Assembly (NCBI GenBank): GCA_020631865.1
Contig: JACKGS010000003.1
Span: forward strand, 1 to 64,000
Length of the DNA stretch: 64,000 bases
Direction of reading: 5' to 3'
Source: Candidatus Nomurabacteria bacterium
GTDB taxonomy: Bacteria > Patescibacteriota > Saccharimonadia > Saccharimonadales > UBA7683
Part shown: piece by piece, positions 46,056 to 55,540 of the stretch
How positions within the stretch are numbered: the stretch's first letter is position 1
Layout of the letters: each line of letters begins with the position of its first letter
Translations under genes and position numbers: made by a program
The notes under the pieces: model-generated
Database searches by the model: none
Told to the model about the DNA's origin: nothing
The model's input: the letters and a program-made list of their open reading frames with translations, nothing else

Positions 46056-47234
46056 ATGAATGACGATACAAATTTAATTAAACCCAGTTCACGACAACCA
46101 AATGAAAGACCTCTGACTCAGAGGCCACCAATTAACTGGCCAATTCATCGTGCTTCACCATCTGAAAATAGAACTACAGACTTTGCCAGAAAACAAGTTG
46201 AGCGCAGCTATGTAAACGCCCCCACTTTACATCATGCACAAACCTCACCAAGCAATATCAACTCAGAATCAAGCCATACTCAACATACTCTAAGAAATAC
46301 TTCCGTTGATGCAAGCCAATACCATCAAGCATGGCAACAATACTACCACCAATATTTTTATCAGTATTACGCAAATTGGTGGCGACAACAGCCTCATAGC
46401 CAGGCGACAGTAAATAACGCTACCCATACGGACACAAAATTAAATGAACATGAAATTATTAACAAAAACTTAAAAGCCAAAATACGAGCTACTGCCAAAA
46501 AACAAGCTCAGCGCGTAAAATCCAGCAATCACTATAAGCCAGCGTTAGCTTCAATATCAGTTGGTTTATTTTTCCTATTAATAAATTATAATCAGGTACT
46601 CGTCGGGGCGGTAAAACAGTATGTTTCTCCAGGAAGCGTTGTTACGACTCCCGTGATAGTAGAATCTAGTGCCAGTGCCATGGTTGGCCCTGAGCCAAAA
46701 ATTATTATTCCCAAAATTGGGGTAGAGGCGCCAGTTGTATACGATGAACCCAATATCGATGAAGCAAGTTATCAAAAAGCGCTAGAAAGGGGAGTTGTGC
46801 GACTAGGCAACAGCGCGGACCCCGGAACTAACGGTAATGTTGTAATCGGGGGTCATTCAAGCAATAACGTTTTTAATGCCGGTGGATTTAAATATGTTTT
46901 TGTAAACTTGAAGCAACTAGATGTAGGTGATGTATTTTACCTTAACTACAATTCAAAACGCTATACTTACAAAGTTACTGTTGCAAAAAAAATTATTACA
47001 CCCCAAGAAACTTCCGTCCTAGCACAAACTAGCACGCCAACGATCACATTATTTACATGCGATCCACCAGGAACCAATGTTAACCGACTCATTGTACAAG
47101 CCACGCAAATAGACCCAAGCCCCAGTAGTGCCACCAAAGTATCAAATAAGACAATTGAGGTGAATCCGGAGAATCCATTACCCAGCGTAGCACCTAGTAT
47201 GTGGGATTGGCTACTGCGAAGAGATAAAAACTAA
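46056..47234 (+). CDS. Sortase-family transpeptidase
   Basis: A 392-residue sortase. There is a long disordered cytoplasmic N-terminus (1-160) with a dense Tyr/Trp/Gln/His patch at about 88-112 (HQAWQQYYHQYFYQYY core), a transmembrane helix (about 164-184) and a sortase domain. The catalytic H267 is in IGGHSSN, C335 in TLFTCDPPGT and R344 in RLIVQA. It would attach LPxTG-type proteins to the cell wall or pili. Substrates are not identified in the window. Confidence 0.88.
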   Translation: MNDDTNLIKPSSRQPNERPLTQRPPINWPIHRASPSENRTTDFARKQVERSYVNAPTLHHAQTSPSNINSESSHTQHTLRNTSVDASQYHQAWQQYYHQYFYQYYANWWRQQPHSQATVNNATHTDTKLNEHEIINKNLKAKIRATAKKQAQRVKSSNHYKPALASISVGLFFLLINYNQVLVGAVKQYVSPGSVVTTPVIVESSASAMVGPEPKIIIPKIGVEAPVVYDEPNIDEASYQKALERGVVRLGNSADPGTNGNVVIGGHSSNNVFNAGGFKYVFVNLKQLDVGDVFYLNYNSKRYTYKVTVAKKIITPQETSVLAQTSTPTITLFTCDPPGTNVNRLIVQATQIDPSPSSATKVSNKTIEVNPENPLPSVAPSMWDWLLRRDKN

Positions 47235-47240
47235 TCTAAT

Positions 47241-48683
47241 TTAATCTTCAACTATTAAACTTGTCATATTGAACGTTGTATCATTATCTTTTTGTGTAAA
47301 GCTGTAGTATGTTTTATAGTCTCTAGAAAAATATGCCTTAGATCCAGGCATTACTACGCTCAATAACTGAAGATTAGCAGAATCATATTCAAATATATAT
47401 GAACTGTTATCGGTCGATACGGCCTGAATCCGATGATCGTCTATCCATCCAAGCCTACTTCCACCTAGAATCTCAAACGGAAGAGTATTCTGATAATTAA
47501 ACAGATCCCTTAGATCATACACCGATACTTGGTTACTATTTTGTAACATTATAAATTGGCCTGAACCACTAGTCTCTATTTTTCCGATATTAGAAAACTT
47601 TAACTTAACCAATGGTAGTTGTTTTTTTAATATCGGCTTCTTCAGTGGGTCTTTATAAATTACCGCACCAGAATCATCTGAATTTGCAATAACAAAATAG
47701 TGGTGTTGATCATACTCATGATAAGAAAGGTTAACCGGAACGTCTAAATGATCTGACGATTCAATTACGTATGCATTGTGATCTTTATAGATACCTATCT
47801 CACGCTTATCGTCCACATTACGTACAAATAAAATAGTGTCGTCTGAATACGGCTGGTAACTTATGATATTTTGCATCACCAGAGTTAAGCTCTGTGCTTT
47901 AATATCATATCTTGCTAGAGTACCGTCTTTTATGCCGTATATCTGGTTTGTATTATCACCAACAAAATGCACATCAAGTGGTGATTGTTCACCAAAAATA
48001 GCTGTTATATTTATTACTTCAGTTGGATTTTCAACATCCAAACTTAATATCTGAGTCTTACCACTAGGCAGAGTCTGCTCCAAAAGAATATTTTTATTGT
48101 TTAAAGCCCACTCAATAACCTTAAGCACGCCCAGCTTACCTTCCTCCTTCACGATGCTGGGACCTAGGTCTAAAGATTTAATTTTCGAGTTTTTGGCATT
48201 AAGATCAATCAACTGAATATCACCACTGTCTTGAGAATAAGTTAATATTTTTTTCCGATCACCAGATTGACTAATCATTTCTGGGGTTTTGATACTTAGA
48301 ATATGTTCTGAATTGAGCTTATTTGGTATCAGCAGTGGGTATCCAACCTCTCGAACCTTAGAGGCATCCACTCTAACAGTTTTTGACCAATCACGATAAC
48401 CTTTTAATTTTAAACCTAGTTTGTAGTCTCCAGCAGGCAATACAAACCTAGATGGCGCAGTGGAATCTTCTAGCTTGTCGTTAATATACACACTGGCAGA
48501 TTCTGGACGATTATCTACCAAAAGCAGGCCATCCCTAACCACTTTTCCACCAGAACCCAGTCGATAACCTTGAGCTAGGTAAATCAGAAGTGCTGTAGTG
48601 ATAATTGTCATTATGAATGTAATGGCATATGCTATGATTCTTAGAACAGTCTTTTGACGATCTTTTGTATCTACTCGATGCAT
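47241..48683 (-). CDS. PEGA-domain surface protein with beta-propeller-like repeats
   Basis: A 480-residue membrane-anchored protein. The transmembrane helix is at about 16-38, a PEGA domain at about 55-120 (DNRPESASVYINDKLEDSTA, GDYKLGLKLKGYRDW), and then a long beta-rich region with WD-like strands. PEGA proteins bind the cell envelope. I choose ATG 48683 because TATTAT lies six bases upstream (minus sense). It converges with the sortase gene, six bases apart. Confidence 0.7.
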   Translation of the reverse strand: MHRVDTKDRQKTVLRIIAYAITFIMTIITTALLIYLAQGYRLGSGGKVVRDGLLLVDNRPESASVYINDKLEDSTAPSRFVLPAGDYKLGLKLKGYRDWSKTVRVDASKVREVGYPLLIPNKLNSEHILSIKTPEMISQSGDRKKILTYSQDSGDIQLIDLNAKNSKIKSLDLGPSIVKEEGKLGVLKVIEWALNNKNILLEQTLPSGKTQILSLDVENPTEVINITAIFGEQSPLDVHFVGDNTNQIYGIKDGTLARYDIKAQSLTLVMQNIISYQPYSDDTILFVRNVDDKREIGIYKDHNAYVIESSDHLDVPVNLSYHEYDQHHYFVIANSDDSGAVIYKDPLKKPILKKQLPLVKLKFSNIGKIETSGSGQFIMLQNSNQVSVYDLRDLFNYQNTLPFEILGGSRLGWIDDHRIQAVSTDNSSYIFEYDSANLQLLSVVMPGSKAYFSRDYKTYYSFTQKDNDTTFNMTSLIVED

Positions 48684-48797
48684 ATATCCATAATAACACT
48701 TGCAAGCACGTTTATTACGGCGTAATATTATAAGAGCAAGCAAAAGCGCAATGTAATTTAAATTTAATCGATAATCTAGAAGTAGGCATCAAAAAAT

Positions 48798-49901
48798 ATG
48801 AGTTCACGCAATACAATTCACATCAATGGGAAAGTCTACGACGCTAAAACTGGAATTATTATTGATAACAAAACTAGTCTGCAGCCACATAAAATTACCA
48901 TCACAGACGTAGCCCCACAAAAACAAATTACTAAAAGCCCAGCGCCTAAAACCACCACAGTAGCTTCAAAACAAAAAATCGTCACAACACCCGAGCCCCA
49001 AATAGCCAGATCCAACTCGGATCACCGTAAAACACATACATATCACGTCAAACCCAAGAAATCCTTAACAATTAACCGCAGAATTGTAAAAGCACCAACT
49101 CTAGCAACCGAAGCAACGCCTGCGGCTGTAAAAAAACCGAGTATTCCGACTAGAAGCACTGCTCAAGTTAGAGTTAACCGTGCAAATAACATCAATCAAA
49201 GTCATCACATTTCTAAATTCCATAGACCACAAACACAGCAAAAGACATCAGAAGAGATATCACCAGTACCCGTTACAGCTAAAAAGAATCTTGAGACAAA
49301 ACCTGAAAACATCAACCAAAATAAGAGTCCAAAGAGCAGCATAGTCCATTCTAGTCTAGCTCATAAAATTGTAGCCGAGTCGGTTATACAGCCTGACGAG
49401 CACACTAAATTAACTAAGAAGTCAAAACGTCGCCATATTTTAAATAACCATTTTTCAAAATATGCAAGCGGTCTCGCTGTAGTTCTGGTTCTTGGTGCAT
49501 ATGTTGCCTATTTAAATATCCCATCAATCTCAATGAAGGTCGCTGCGAATCGTGCTGGATTTTCTGCCAATTTACCAAGCTATACACCTAGTGGATATAG
49601 CTTACAAAATCCGATAGTTCATTCACCGGGCCAAGTTGCCATTAACTTCAAATCTAATACTGATGAAAGAAAATTTAGCCTGACTCAACAGCCCACAAAC
49701 TGGGATTCAGCAGCTTTGTTAGAAAATGTAGTTACAAAAAATAATCCCAACTATTTAACCTATCAAGATAGAGGATTAACAATTTATATTTTCGACGGCA
49801 GCAGTGCAGCATGGGTTAATGACGGAAAAATGTATCAAGTCAACGGTGAGGGCTCTAGCTTAGATGCCGATCAGTTGTTAAAAATCGCTACCAGCGTTTA
49901 A
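48798..49901 (+). CDS. Membrane protein with C-terminal DUF4367-like domain
   Basis: A 367-residue protein. A low-complexity Lys/Thr/Pro/Ser N-terminal half (1-215), a transmembrane helix (about 223-243, ASGLAVVLVLGAYVAYL) and an extracellular domain with GFSANLPSYTPSGYSLQNPI and AAWVNDGKMYQVNGEGS, typical of DUF4367, found in anti-sigma and cell-envelope regulators. Divergent from the PEGA gene. Confidence 0.65.
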   Translation: MSSRNTIHINGKVYDAKTGIIIDNKTSLQPHKITITDVAPQKQITKSPAPKTTTVASKQKIVTTPEPQIARSNSDHRKTHTYHVKPKKSLTINRRIVKAPTLATEATPAAVKKPSIPTRSTAQVRVNRANNINQSHHISKFHRPQTQQKTSEEISPVPVTAKKNLETKPENINQNKSPKSSIVHSSLAHKIVAESVIQPDEHTKLTKKSKRRHILNNHFSKYASGLAVVLVLGAYVAYLNIPSISMKVAANRAGFSANLPSYTPSGYSLQNPIVHSPGQVAINFKSNTDERKFSLTQQPTNWDSAALLENVVTKNNPNYLTYQDRGLTIYIFDGSSAAWVNDGKMYQVNGEGSSLDADQLLKIATSV

Positions 49902-49973
49902 TTACACCGATCTCACACATAACCTTGTTATAGTAAACTATGATTATTACCTCTGTTATGGTATCGTATTTTT

Positions 49974-50228
49974 ATGGATAAATTCAGAAACCCGATTAAG
50001 CATAATCATGACACCGTAGTACAAACCCCAGAAGTATCCGGAATTAAGATTGCTGGATATGGGTTGATTCTTGGAGGGCTGGCAACGCTAGCAGAGGCGA
50101 GGCTTGGGGCACTAGGTTTACCAGCGAATTACGAAACTGGAGTGGCACTTATAACAGCAGGATTAACCACACTTAATGTTCGTGAAGTTCTCATTAGTAC
50201 CAGTAAACACAAGGATACAAATGAATAA
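49974..50228 (+). CDS. Small membrane protein upstream of gltX
   Basis: An 84-residue protein with two hydrophobic segments (GIKIAGYGLILGGLATLAEA and YETGVALITAGLTTLNV). A polar N-terminus. It ends eight bases inside gltX (overlap), so the two are co-translated. Unrecognised. Confidence 0.5.
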   Translation: MDKFRNPIKHNHDTVVQTPEVSGIKIAGYGLILGGLATLAEARLGALGLPANYETGVALITAGLTTLNVREVLISTSKHKDTNE

Positions 50229-51651
50229 TATCAGGACTCGCTTTGCACCAAGCCCAACCGGGTTCCTGCATGTCGGTGGCATACGTACTGCTTTATTTGC
50301 ATATTTAGTTGCAAAACAAGCTGATGGCCAATTTATATTACGACTTGAAGATACAGATCAAAAAAGAGAAGTTGAAGGCTCCGCTGAGCACTTGATGGAA
50401 TCACTACATTCACTTGGTATTGAATACGATGAAGGGCCAGATAGACCTGGTGATTTTGGACCTTATCGTCAATCTAAGCGTTTAGATATCTACATAAAAT
50501 GGGCTCAGAGATTAATTGACTCTGGCAGAGCCTACGCGGATCCATATTCCTCGGAAGAAGTTCAAAAATTTAGAGAACAAGCTCAGAAAACTAAACAGCC
50601 ATTCTTATACCGTAATCATCGGCCAGAGAATCCGCCTGCATGGGACGGCAGCCAGCCACTAAGATTTAAATCAGACCCTAAAGAATATGAGTGGCACGAT
50701 GAAGTTATGGGGGACCTGAGGACAGGGCCGGAAGTAATTGATGATATTATTCTAATTAAATCTGATGGTTACCCAACATATAATTTTGCTCACATCGTTG
50801 ATGATGCCGAGATGGAGATTACTCACGTAATTCGCGGACAGGAGTTCCTCTCCAGCCAACCGAATTACCTCAACCTCTACGAGGCGCTAGGGCTAGAGAA
50901 GCCTATTTTTGCCACCATGCCACACATCATGAACGATCAAGGCAATAAAAAGCTCGGTAAAAGAGATGGAGCAAAAGATGTGCTAGACTACATAAAAGAC
51001 GGTTTTTTACCAGACGCAATGGTGAGCTTTATCGCTACCCTTGGTTGGAATGATAGCACTGAACAAGAAATCTTTACCAAAAAAGAACTGATTGAAAAAT
51101 TTAGTTTAAACAGGGTAGGTAAGAGCGGTGCGCAATTTGATCAACGGCGACTTTTGTGGACGAACGGTCATTTTATTCGATCGCTTGACATCGATGTTTT
51201 ATACACCCTTTGTCAAGACTACTGGCCAGAATCAGCCAAAAATGCTGACGAAGATTACAAAAAGCAGGTACTAACCCTGGTACAAGAGCGTATGAAGTAT
51301 CTAGCCGAGCTACCAGAGCTAATTAATTTCTTCTTTGAAGAACCAGCACCCGACCTTGAACTAATTACATCTAACAAACAGCTCAAAAAACTAGATCACA
51401 ATCGGATAAAAGAACTACTAGAGCTCAGTAGACAGAATCTAGAACAAAGCAATTTCACTCATGGAGATATTCAAGAACAACTCAATCAACTCTTAGACCA
51501 AACCGGCGAAAAACCAGCCGTAGTGTTCAGTCTAATCCGTATCGCGACTACTTGGGCCCCGGCCAGCCCTCAGTTAAACACCAGTCTAGCAGTTCTCGGT
51601 AAACAAACTACTCTATCCAGAATACAAAAGGCAATAGATCTACTAACATAG
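50221..51651 (+). CDS. gltX: Glutamyl-tRNA synthetase
   Basis: A 476-residue class I synthetase. The HIGH-type motif is in RFAPSPTGFLHVGGIRTALF and the KMSKS-type motif is KKLGKRDGAKD. It charges tRNA-Glu and, since no GlnRS is seen, may also serve tRNA-Gln via GatCAB (not in the window). ATG 50221 is chosen over an in-frame ATG at 50176 because the conserved N-terminus MNNIRTRFAPSPTG begins there. Confidence 0.95.
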   Translation: MNNIRTRFAPSPTGFLHVGGIRTALFAYLVAKQADGQFILRLEDTDQKREVEGSAEHLMESLHSLGIEYDEGPDRPGDFGPYRQSKRLDIYIKWAQRLIDSGRAYADPYSSEEVQKFREQAQKTKQPFLYRNHRPENPPAWDGSQPLRFKSDPKEYEWHDEVMGDLRTGPEVIDDIILIKSDGYPTYNFAHIVDDAEMEITHVIRGQEFLSSQPNYLNLYEALGLEKPIFATMPHIMNDQGNKKLGKRDGAKDVLDYIKDGFLPDAMVSFIATLGWNDSTEQEIFTKKELIEKFSLNRVGKSGAQFDQRRLLWTNGHFIRSLDIDVLYTLCQDYWPESAKNADEDYKKQVLTLVQERMKYLAELPELINFFFEEPAPDLELITSNKQLKKLDHNRIKELLELSRQNLEQSNFTHGDIQEQLNQLLDQTGEKPAVVFSLIRIATTWAPASPQLNTSLAVLGKQTTLSRIQKAIDLLT

Positions 51652-51655
51652 CGTG

Positions 51656-52390
51656 ATGAATAATTCTCAGCTGATTCATGATTTTCAAAATAACAAGCAA
51701 GGTAAGCACGTTATTATTGAAGGAGCACAGGCGCTAAAGCATGCTGTGAGGTTCGGGGCAGAAATTGAACATATTATCACATGTGATATATCTGAGCTAA
51801 ATAAGTTAGTAGATGAGTTGGCACCTGATATATCACCTATGATATCAAGTAAAATTTTAGAGGTAGACGACGGAACTTTTCAAAAAATTAGCCCTAAAAA
51901 TCATCGCACTAGAGTGGTGACGCTTGCCAAAAAACAAAATTATTTACTTAACGATATCGACAAGAGCAAACCAATTATATTTTTAGAAGATCCTAAAGAT
52001 CTAGAAAATATCGGCGCTGTAATTAGAGCTTCAGCCGCCGCAGATGCCGGTGCAGTAATTACCGATGCTCAAGCCAGTGTTTGGCATCCGGCAGTAGTTA
52101 GGGGAGGGGCGGGTCTTCAGTACGCATTACCCGTGCTAAACTCAACCCTTACTGAAGTTATAAACTATTTCCCAAATAGAAAAATTATATCATTAGATCC
52201 CGAAGGCGAAGACATCACTAACGAAAACATTGAAAATGACTGCATTTTAATATTTGGCACCGAACGGCATGGAATTAAGCCGGAAACATTAAAGAAATCA
52301 GATAAGGTAGTGAGGCTATCCATGAAGCCAGGAGTCAGTAGCCTAAACCTAGCCACCTCGGTATCCGCAACGCTCTATTTAATTAAATAG
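51656..52390 (+). CDS. SpoU/TrmH-family RNA 2'-O-methyltransferase
   Basis: A 244-residue SPOUT enzyme. The N-terminal L30e-like substrate-binding part is followed by the knotted domain motifs LEDPKDLENIGAVIRASAAA, ILIFGTERHGIKPETLK and VRLSMKPGVSSLNLATSVSA. It methylates rRNA or tRNA ribose. The start is ATG 51656 (GTG 51653 is in frame). It follows gltX by four bases. Confidence 0.9.
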   Translation: MNNSQLIHDFQNNKQGKHVIIEGAQALKHAVRFGAEIEHIITCDISELNKLVDELAPDISPMISSKILEVDDGTFQKISPKNHRTRVVTLAKKQNYLLNDIDKSKPIIFLEDPKDLENIGAVIRASAAADAGAVITDAQASVWHPAVVRGGAGLQYALPVLNSTLTEVINYFPNRKIISLDPEGEDITNENIENDCILIFGTERHGIKPETLKKSDKVVRLSMKPGVSSLNLATSVSATLYLIK

Positions 52391-52430
52391 CATTTTTCCA
52401 TTTTCCATTTTCCATTTTTCATTTTTCATT
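52391..52430. repeat. ATGGAATATG-family repeat R11 (degenerate)
   Basis: Tandem ttttcca/ttttcat units immediately after the SpoU stop. It is the only clear copy of this family outside the atp operon. Confidence 0.6.
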
Positions 52431-52491
52431 AAATTATGCGCCTCTACCGCATCTCTAGCAATTATATTAATCGTCTGTTAACATAAGCGTT

Positions 52492-53631
52492 ATGAAAGAA
52501 AAACAAACAAAATCTGATAGTTTTCATAAGTATAGTAATTATGAACCTCACCTAAAGCCTATCGACAAACCAAAAGGTGATAAGTTTAAGAAAATTAACA
52601 AGTGGTTATCTAGCCACAAGTTTTTGGTTCTCTCTTTTATATCCATCCTAGCAATCACGCTAGGCGTAAGTGTTTACTACCTTTTTGGTACCATAGATTA
52701 CAGTACGCCAACGGTCGCAAGCGTCAAGAAGAAAGAGATCAAAAAAACCTATTCACCGTTAACCGGCACAGAAGTCAGTGAAGCAGACAGCAAGCTACCA
52801 CTCACCGCAGTAATGATAGAAAATAGCCCTGAGGCAAGGCCTCAGAGTGGTCTTAAAGATGCGGGCGTAGTATTTGAAGCAGTTGCCGAAGGTGGCATAA
52901 CTCGCTTTTTGGCTATTTATCAAGAAGCTAAGCCGGGTGTTATTGGGCCAGTCAGAAGTGTACGACCTCATTACGCAAGCTGGGTAGCAGCTTTTGATGC
53001 CGGATTAGCTCATGTCGGCGGAAGCGACATACCACTAGCAAAACTCCGTAGCGGGCAAATTAAAGATTTAGATCAATTTTTTAATGCTGGAGCATACTAC
53101 CGCTCAAACGAACGCTATGCTCCACACAATGTTTATACATCTATGGAAAAGCTTCAGGGCCTTAATAATGCCAAGAAATATTCCACCAGCACATTCACGT
53201 CATGGACAAGAGTAAAAAAAGAACAAGTATCACCAACTCCAACCGCTAAATCCATAGACATACCTGTATCTACCGGACTATTTGCCGTTCATTACGACTG
53301 GGACCCAGCAACAAACAGCTATCAAAGAAGCCAGGGTGGCGGCGCACATATCGACAGAGAGGCGGGCAGAATAACACCCAAAGTAGTTATCACTATGCAA
53401 GTTCCTCATGATGTAATTAAAGAATCCAACCGCTACAGCTATCCAGATGTTATCGGAAGTGGAAAAGCCTGGCTATTCCAGAACGGCACAGTAACCGAAA
53501 TAGGCTGGTCAAAAGCAAGTGATAAGGATCAAATTATCTTCACAGACCCCACCGGTAAACCCGTAGAATTTAACCGTGGCCAAACATGGATAACAGCAAT
53601 CAAACCAGACAAAACACCATCCTGGCAGTAA
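52492..53631 (+). CDS. DUF3048 (YerB-like) membrane-anchored protein
   Basis: A 379-residue protein. The transmembrane helix is at about 45-66, then a linker (70-95) and a DUF3048 domain: LPLTAVMIENSPEARPQSGL, EGGITRFLAIYQ, GPVRSVRPHYASW and QGGGAHIDREAGRI. Such proteins are common in Firmicutes and CPR envelopes, function unknown. TAACAT lies seven bases before the ATG. Confidence 0.85.
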   Translation: MKEKQTKSDSFHKYSNYEPHLKPIDKPKGDKFKKINKWLSSHKFLVLSFISILAITLGVSVYYLFGTIDYSTPTVASVKKKEIKKTYSPLTGTEVSEADSKLPLTAVMIENSPEARPQSGLKDAGVVFEAVAEGGITRFLAIYQEAKPGVIGPVRSVRPHYASWVAAFDAGLAHVGGSDIPLAKLRSGQIKDLDQFFNAGAYYRSNERYAPHNVYTSMEKLQGLNNAKKYSTSTFTSWTRVKKEQVSPTPTAKSIDIPVSTGLFAVHYDWDPATNSYQRSQGGGAHIDREAGRITPKVVITMQVPHDVIKESNRYSYPDVIGSGKAWLFQNGTVTEIGWSKASDKDQIIFTDPTGKPVEFNRGQTWITAIKPDKTPSWQ

Positions 53632-53754
53632 AATACAGTATAAGCAGAAATAACTATACTGATTAATGAGCGATTTGGTATCTATAATCAAACTTTAGTA
53701 TTTCACAACAATATTAAAGTTATATAATTTACATTAGCTGAAACACTAAGCTTC

Positions 53755-53961
53755 TTGCCAACCGTTCGAAAAAGCTGGTCTGACCCCTTTTCTGAAACGC
53801 TGTCTAGTTACATTATAACTACCGTCAGGTTTACGATAGCTCTTGTTGCCTTACATAACTATAGCTTCGTTTCCATGGGCCACCCAGTGACATGGCTATT
53901 TTTGAATGGTGCATTTTCTCTGGTATTGATTCACCGCCGCAAAGTAGCATCAAGGCAATAA
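53755..53961 (+). CDS. Possible small membrane protein, TTG start
   Basis: A 68-residue frame starting with TTG, with one hydrophobic segment (TTVRFTIALVALHN) and a second near the end (WLFLNGAFSLVLIH). There is no ribosome site, but TATAAT lies near 53722. Weak candidate. The flanking 53632-53754 DNA is AT-rich and featureless. Confidence 0.3.
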   Translation: MPTVRKSWSDPFSETLSSYIITTVRFTIALVALHNYSFVSMGHPVTWLFLNGAFSLVLIHRRKVASRQ

Positions 53962-54040
53962 ATTATGCAGAACTAAAAAGAAGCTCGAGGTGGATGACTA
54001 GCATCGTTCGTGCTTCAATATTCATATACTAGCAAAATAT

Positions 54041-54430
54041 TTAGCCTATGTCAATAACTTTGCCATGACGCGTAATAAACTTTATGGCCACGATCTTCGG
54101 CAATTCCAAAAGCTGTGTAGCCAACTCTCGCTCAACAGCTTTGTCTGGCATACCCTTCATACGCTTTGCGGTAAAGACTATTTTGTTAGACTGCCAACCG
54201 GCTAATTTGAGATTACGCCTAACGGCCTTGAGGCTGCTAGTACGTGGTGATTTCATTTCCCACTTTTCACCGTCTATTAATACGTCGGGCGTTGATTCGT
54301 ATTTTTTATCACTTGGTTTTATGAATTCAACTGTATAGCCAGCGTTCGCCAACCGATCTGCCATATATTGCTCATGCGGCCAGACATTAAGCCCGGCAAT
54401 TTTGATTACTTTTCCAACTTTATTTGACAT
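54041..54430 (-). CDS. Small PD-(D/E)XK nuclease-like protein (CdiA_C type)
   Basis: A 129-residue protein. The core TPDVLIDGEKWEMKSPRTSS matches the PD-x-(D/E)xK nuclease active-site layout (D-x(n)-E-x-K) as in CdiA C-terminal tRNA nucleases. The remainder is basic with helix KAVRRNLKLAGWQ. It may be a toxin or a DNA/RNA processing enzyme. ATG 54430 has TATAAT seven bases upstream in the minus sense. It is close to the DGR cassette. Confidence 0.6.
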   Translation of the reverse strand: MSNKVGKVIKIAGLNVWPHEQYMADRLANAGYTVEFIKPSDKKYESTPDVLIDGEKWEMKSPRTSSLKAVRRNLKLAGWQSNKIVFTAKRMKGMPDKAVERELATQLLELPKIVAIKFITRHGKVIDIG

Positions 54431-54479
54431 CACCTCCATTATACATCAAGAAGTTTTTCTACCTCTGTCTCCTCAGTAT

Positions 54480-54594
54480 ACGGGTGAACCAAAACCATCA
54501 AGGCAGTATTCGCCCATAAGATATAAGGTTTTTATTCTTTTTAATTGAATATCTTAAGGGGAATCTCCACCCTGACAGTTTTGGTTCATCCCGA
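54480..54594. repeat. 115-base inverted-repeat element
   Basis: CGGGTGAACCAAAAC (54480-54494) is complementary to GTTTTGGTTCATCCCG (54579-54594). An inner AAGATAT/ATATCTT stem adds a second hairpin. There is no coding content. It stands between the nuclease-like gene and the left DGR flank and may be a structured RNA or element terminus. Confidence 0.55.
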
Positions 54595-54799
54595 AGCCCT
54601 TTCTTTAAGAAAGAGCATTAATGCACCTCTCAGAAATGCTTCTTGACCTCTGTAATCCACTGCGCAAAGCTGCCTTTTTCGGTGCAATATTCAACACAGT
54701 GCCGACCTACGCAGAAATAAACTTGAGAACCAATAAAATAAGCTCGCTACCAGAGGTAAACGAGCTGTTTCTTATTCGGACTTCTTTAAAATCCACGTA

Positions 54800-55091
54800 T
54801 GGTGATCCCGGCGGGATAAACGCTTCGCTACTCTCTACGGCACTTACTCGAAGCAAGCTTCTGCGTCAGCACCTTGCGATCGAACCTCGAGGGTTCGGAC
54901 TCTCTGCGAGAGCTAACCAAGTAAAAACCCCAGTCTTTTGACCGAGGCACTTGCTTGGTGACCTCAAGAGTATCAATTTAGAACACCTTTTTGATGATCT
55001 CTTTAGGCTTAAGAAGAAGTTCGAAGCACTCGGTATGGTAATTAAAGACAACCGGGTTTATATACCTGACTCGGCGGAACGTGATAGTTAG
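54800..55091 (+). repeat. Left DGR-flanking direct repeat
   Basis: It opens with tggtgatcccggcgggata (54800-54818), the complement of a tRNA 3' end with CCA. The closing part (about 54968-55091) encodes SINLEHLFDDLFRLKKKFEA, then LGMVIKDNRVYIPD and a stop. The same two modules in the same order occur at 58416-58712, on the other side of the DGR. The middle parts differ but both contain GC-rich palindromes. The origin may be the tail of a lost recombinase-like gene; this is inference. Confidence 0.65.
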
Positions 55092-55128
55092 CTTCAGCAC
55101 AACAATGTCGAGTTTAAGCAAAATGCCC

Positions 55129-55299
55129 TAAGAGTCAGCGGACAGAGAAGCCGGCGTTACGATCATTGTTGTCAGCCGGGTTAACTTCATCAGCGTTGAA
55201 GTTCGCGTTGAAAGCATTGTCCGCAGAATCCGGGTGAGCCGAGGCCGCCCAAAAGTTGCCGTTGTCACCCTGGTTGTCGAACTCGCCGTTCCAGTTGCC
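55129..55299 (-). repeat. DGR template repeat (TR)
   Basis: A 171-base non-coding copy of the variable repeat at 56721-56891, read on the minus strand. The copies differ at 24 positions and in all 24 the template base on the coding strand is A (T on the plus strand). About 40 template adenines exist, and C, G and T positions are unchanged. Read in the VR frame it is dominated by AAC, AAT, GAC and GAT codons (for example FNANFNADEV). An A-free segment near its 3' end (plus 55136-55157) and another central one (55219-55255) are invariant. Confidence 0.95.
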
Positions 55300-55540
55300 A
55301 GAAATCGCAGAAGTCCCGGGACGGCGCGCGCTTGTTAATACTGCTCCCTGTATTGCACTCAGCGTACCGAGTACAAGCAGACCCTGGTGGCGCTTCCTGT
55401 AATAGAACTAGCCGAGATACTAATCAAAGCTAGTGAGTATTGTCTCTTAGGTATGCTTGTCGGGTTGGCGATTCATCAGTCAACCAGCTATATATGAGCC
55501 ACCAAGAGTTGTCTGCTCTTGCGCCAAACCAAGCACACTT
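55300..55540. other. Spacer between TR and RT gene
   Basis: 241 bases with no credible gene. It probably forms the 5' part of the template RNA, whose transcript would run on the minus strand from the RT gene or its own promoter through the TR. No clear promoter is visible. Confidence 0.35.

Noticed and set aside
55129..55299. TR region as a decayed duplicate of the variable gene's end
   Set aside because: Decay would scatter changes over all bases, yet all 24 differences are at template adenines, and the flanks beyond 55129 and 55299 show no homology.
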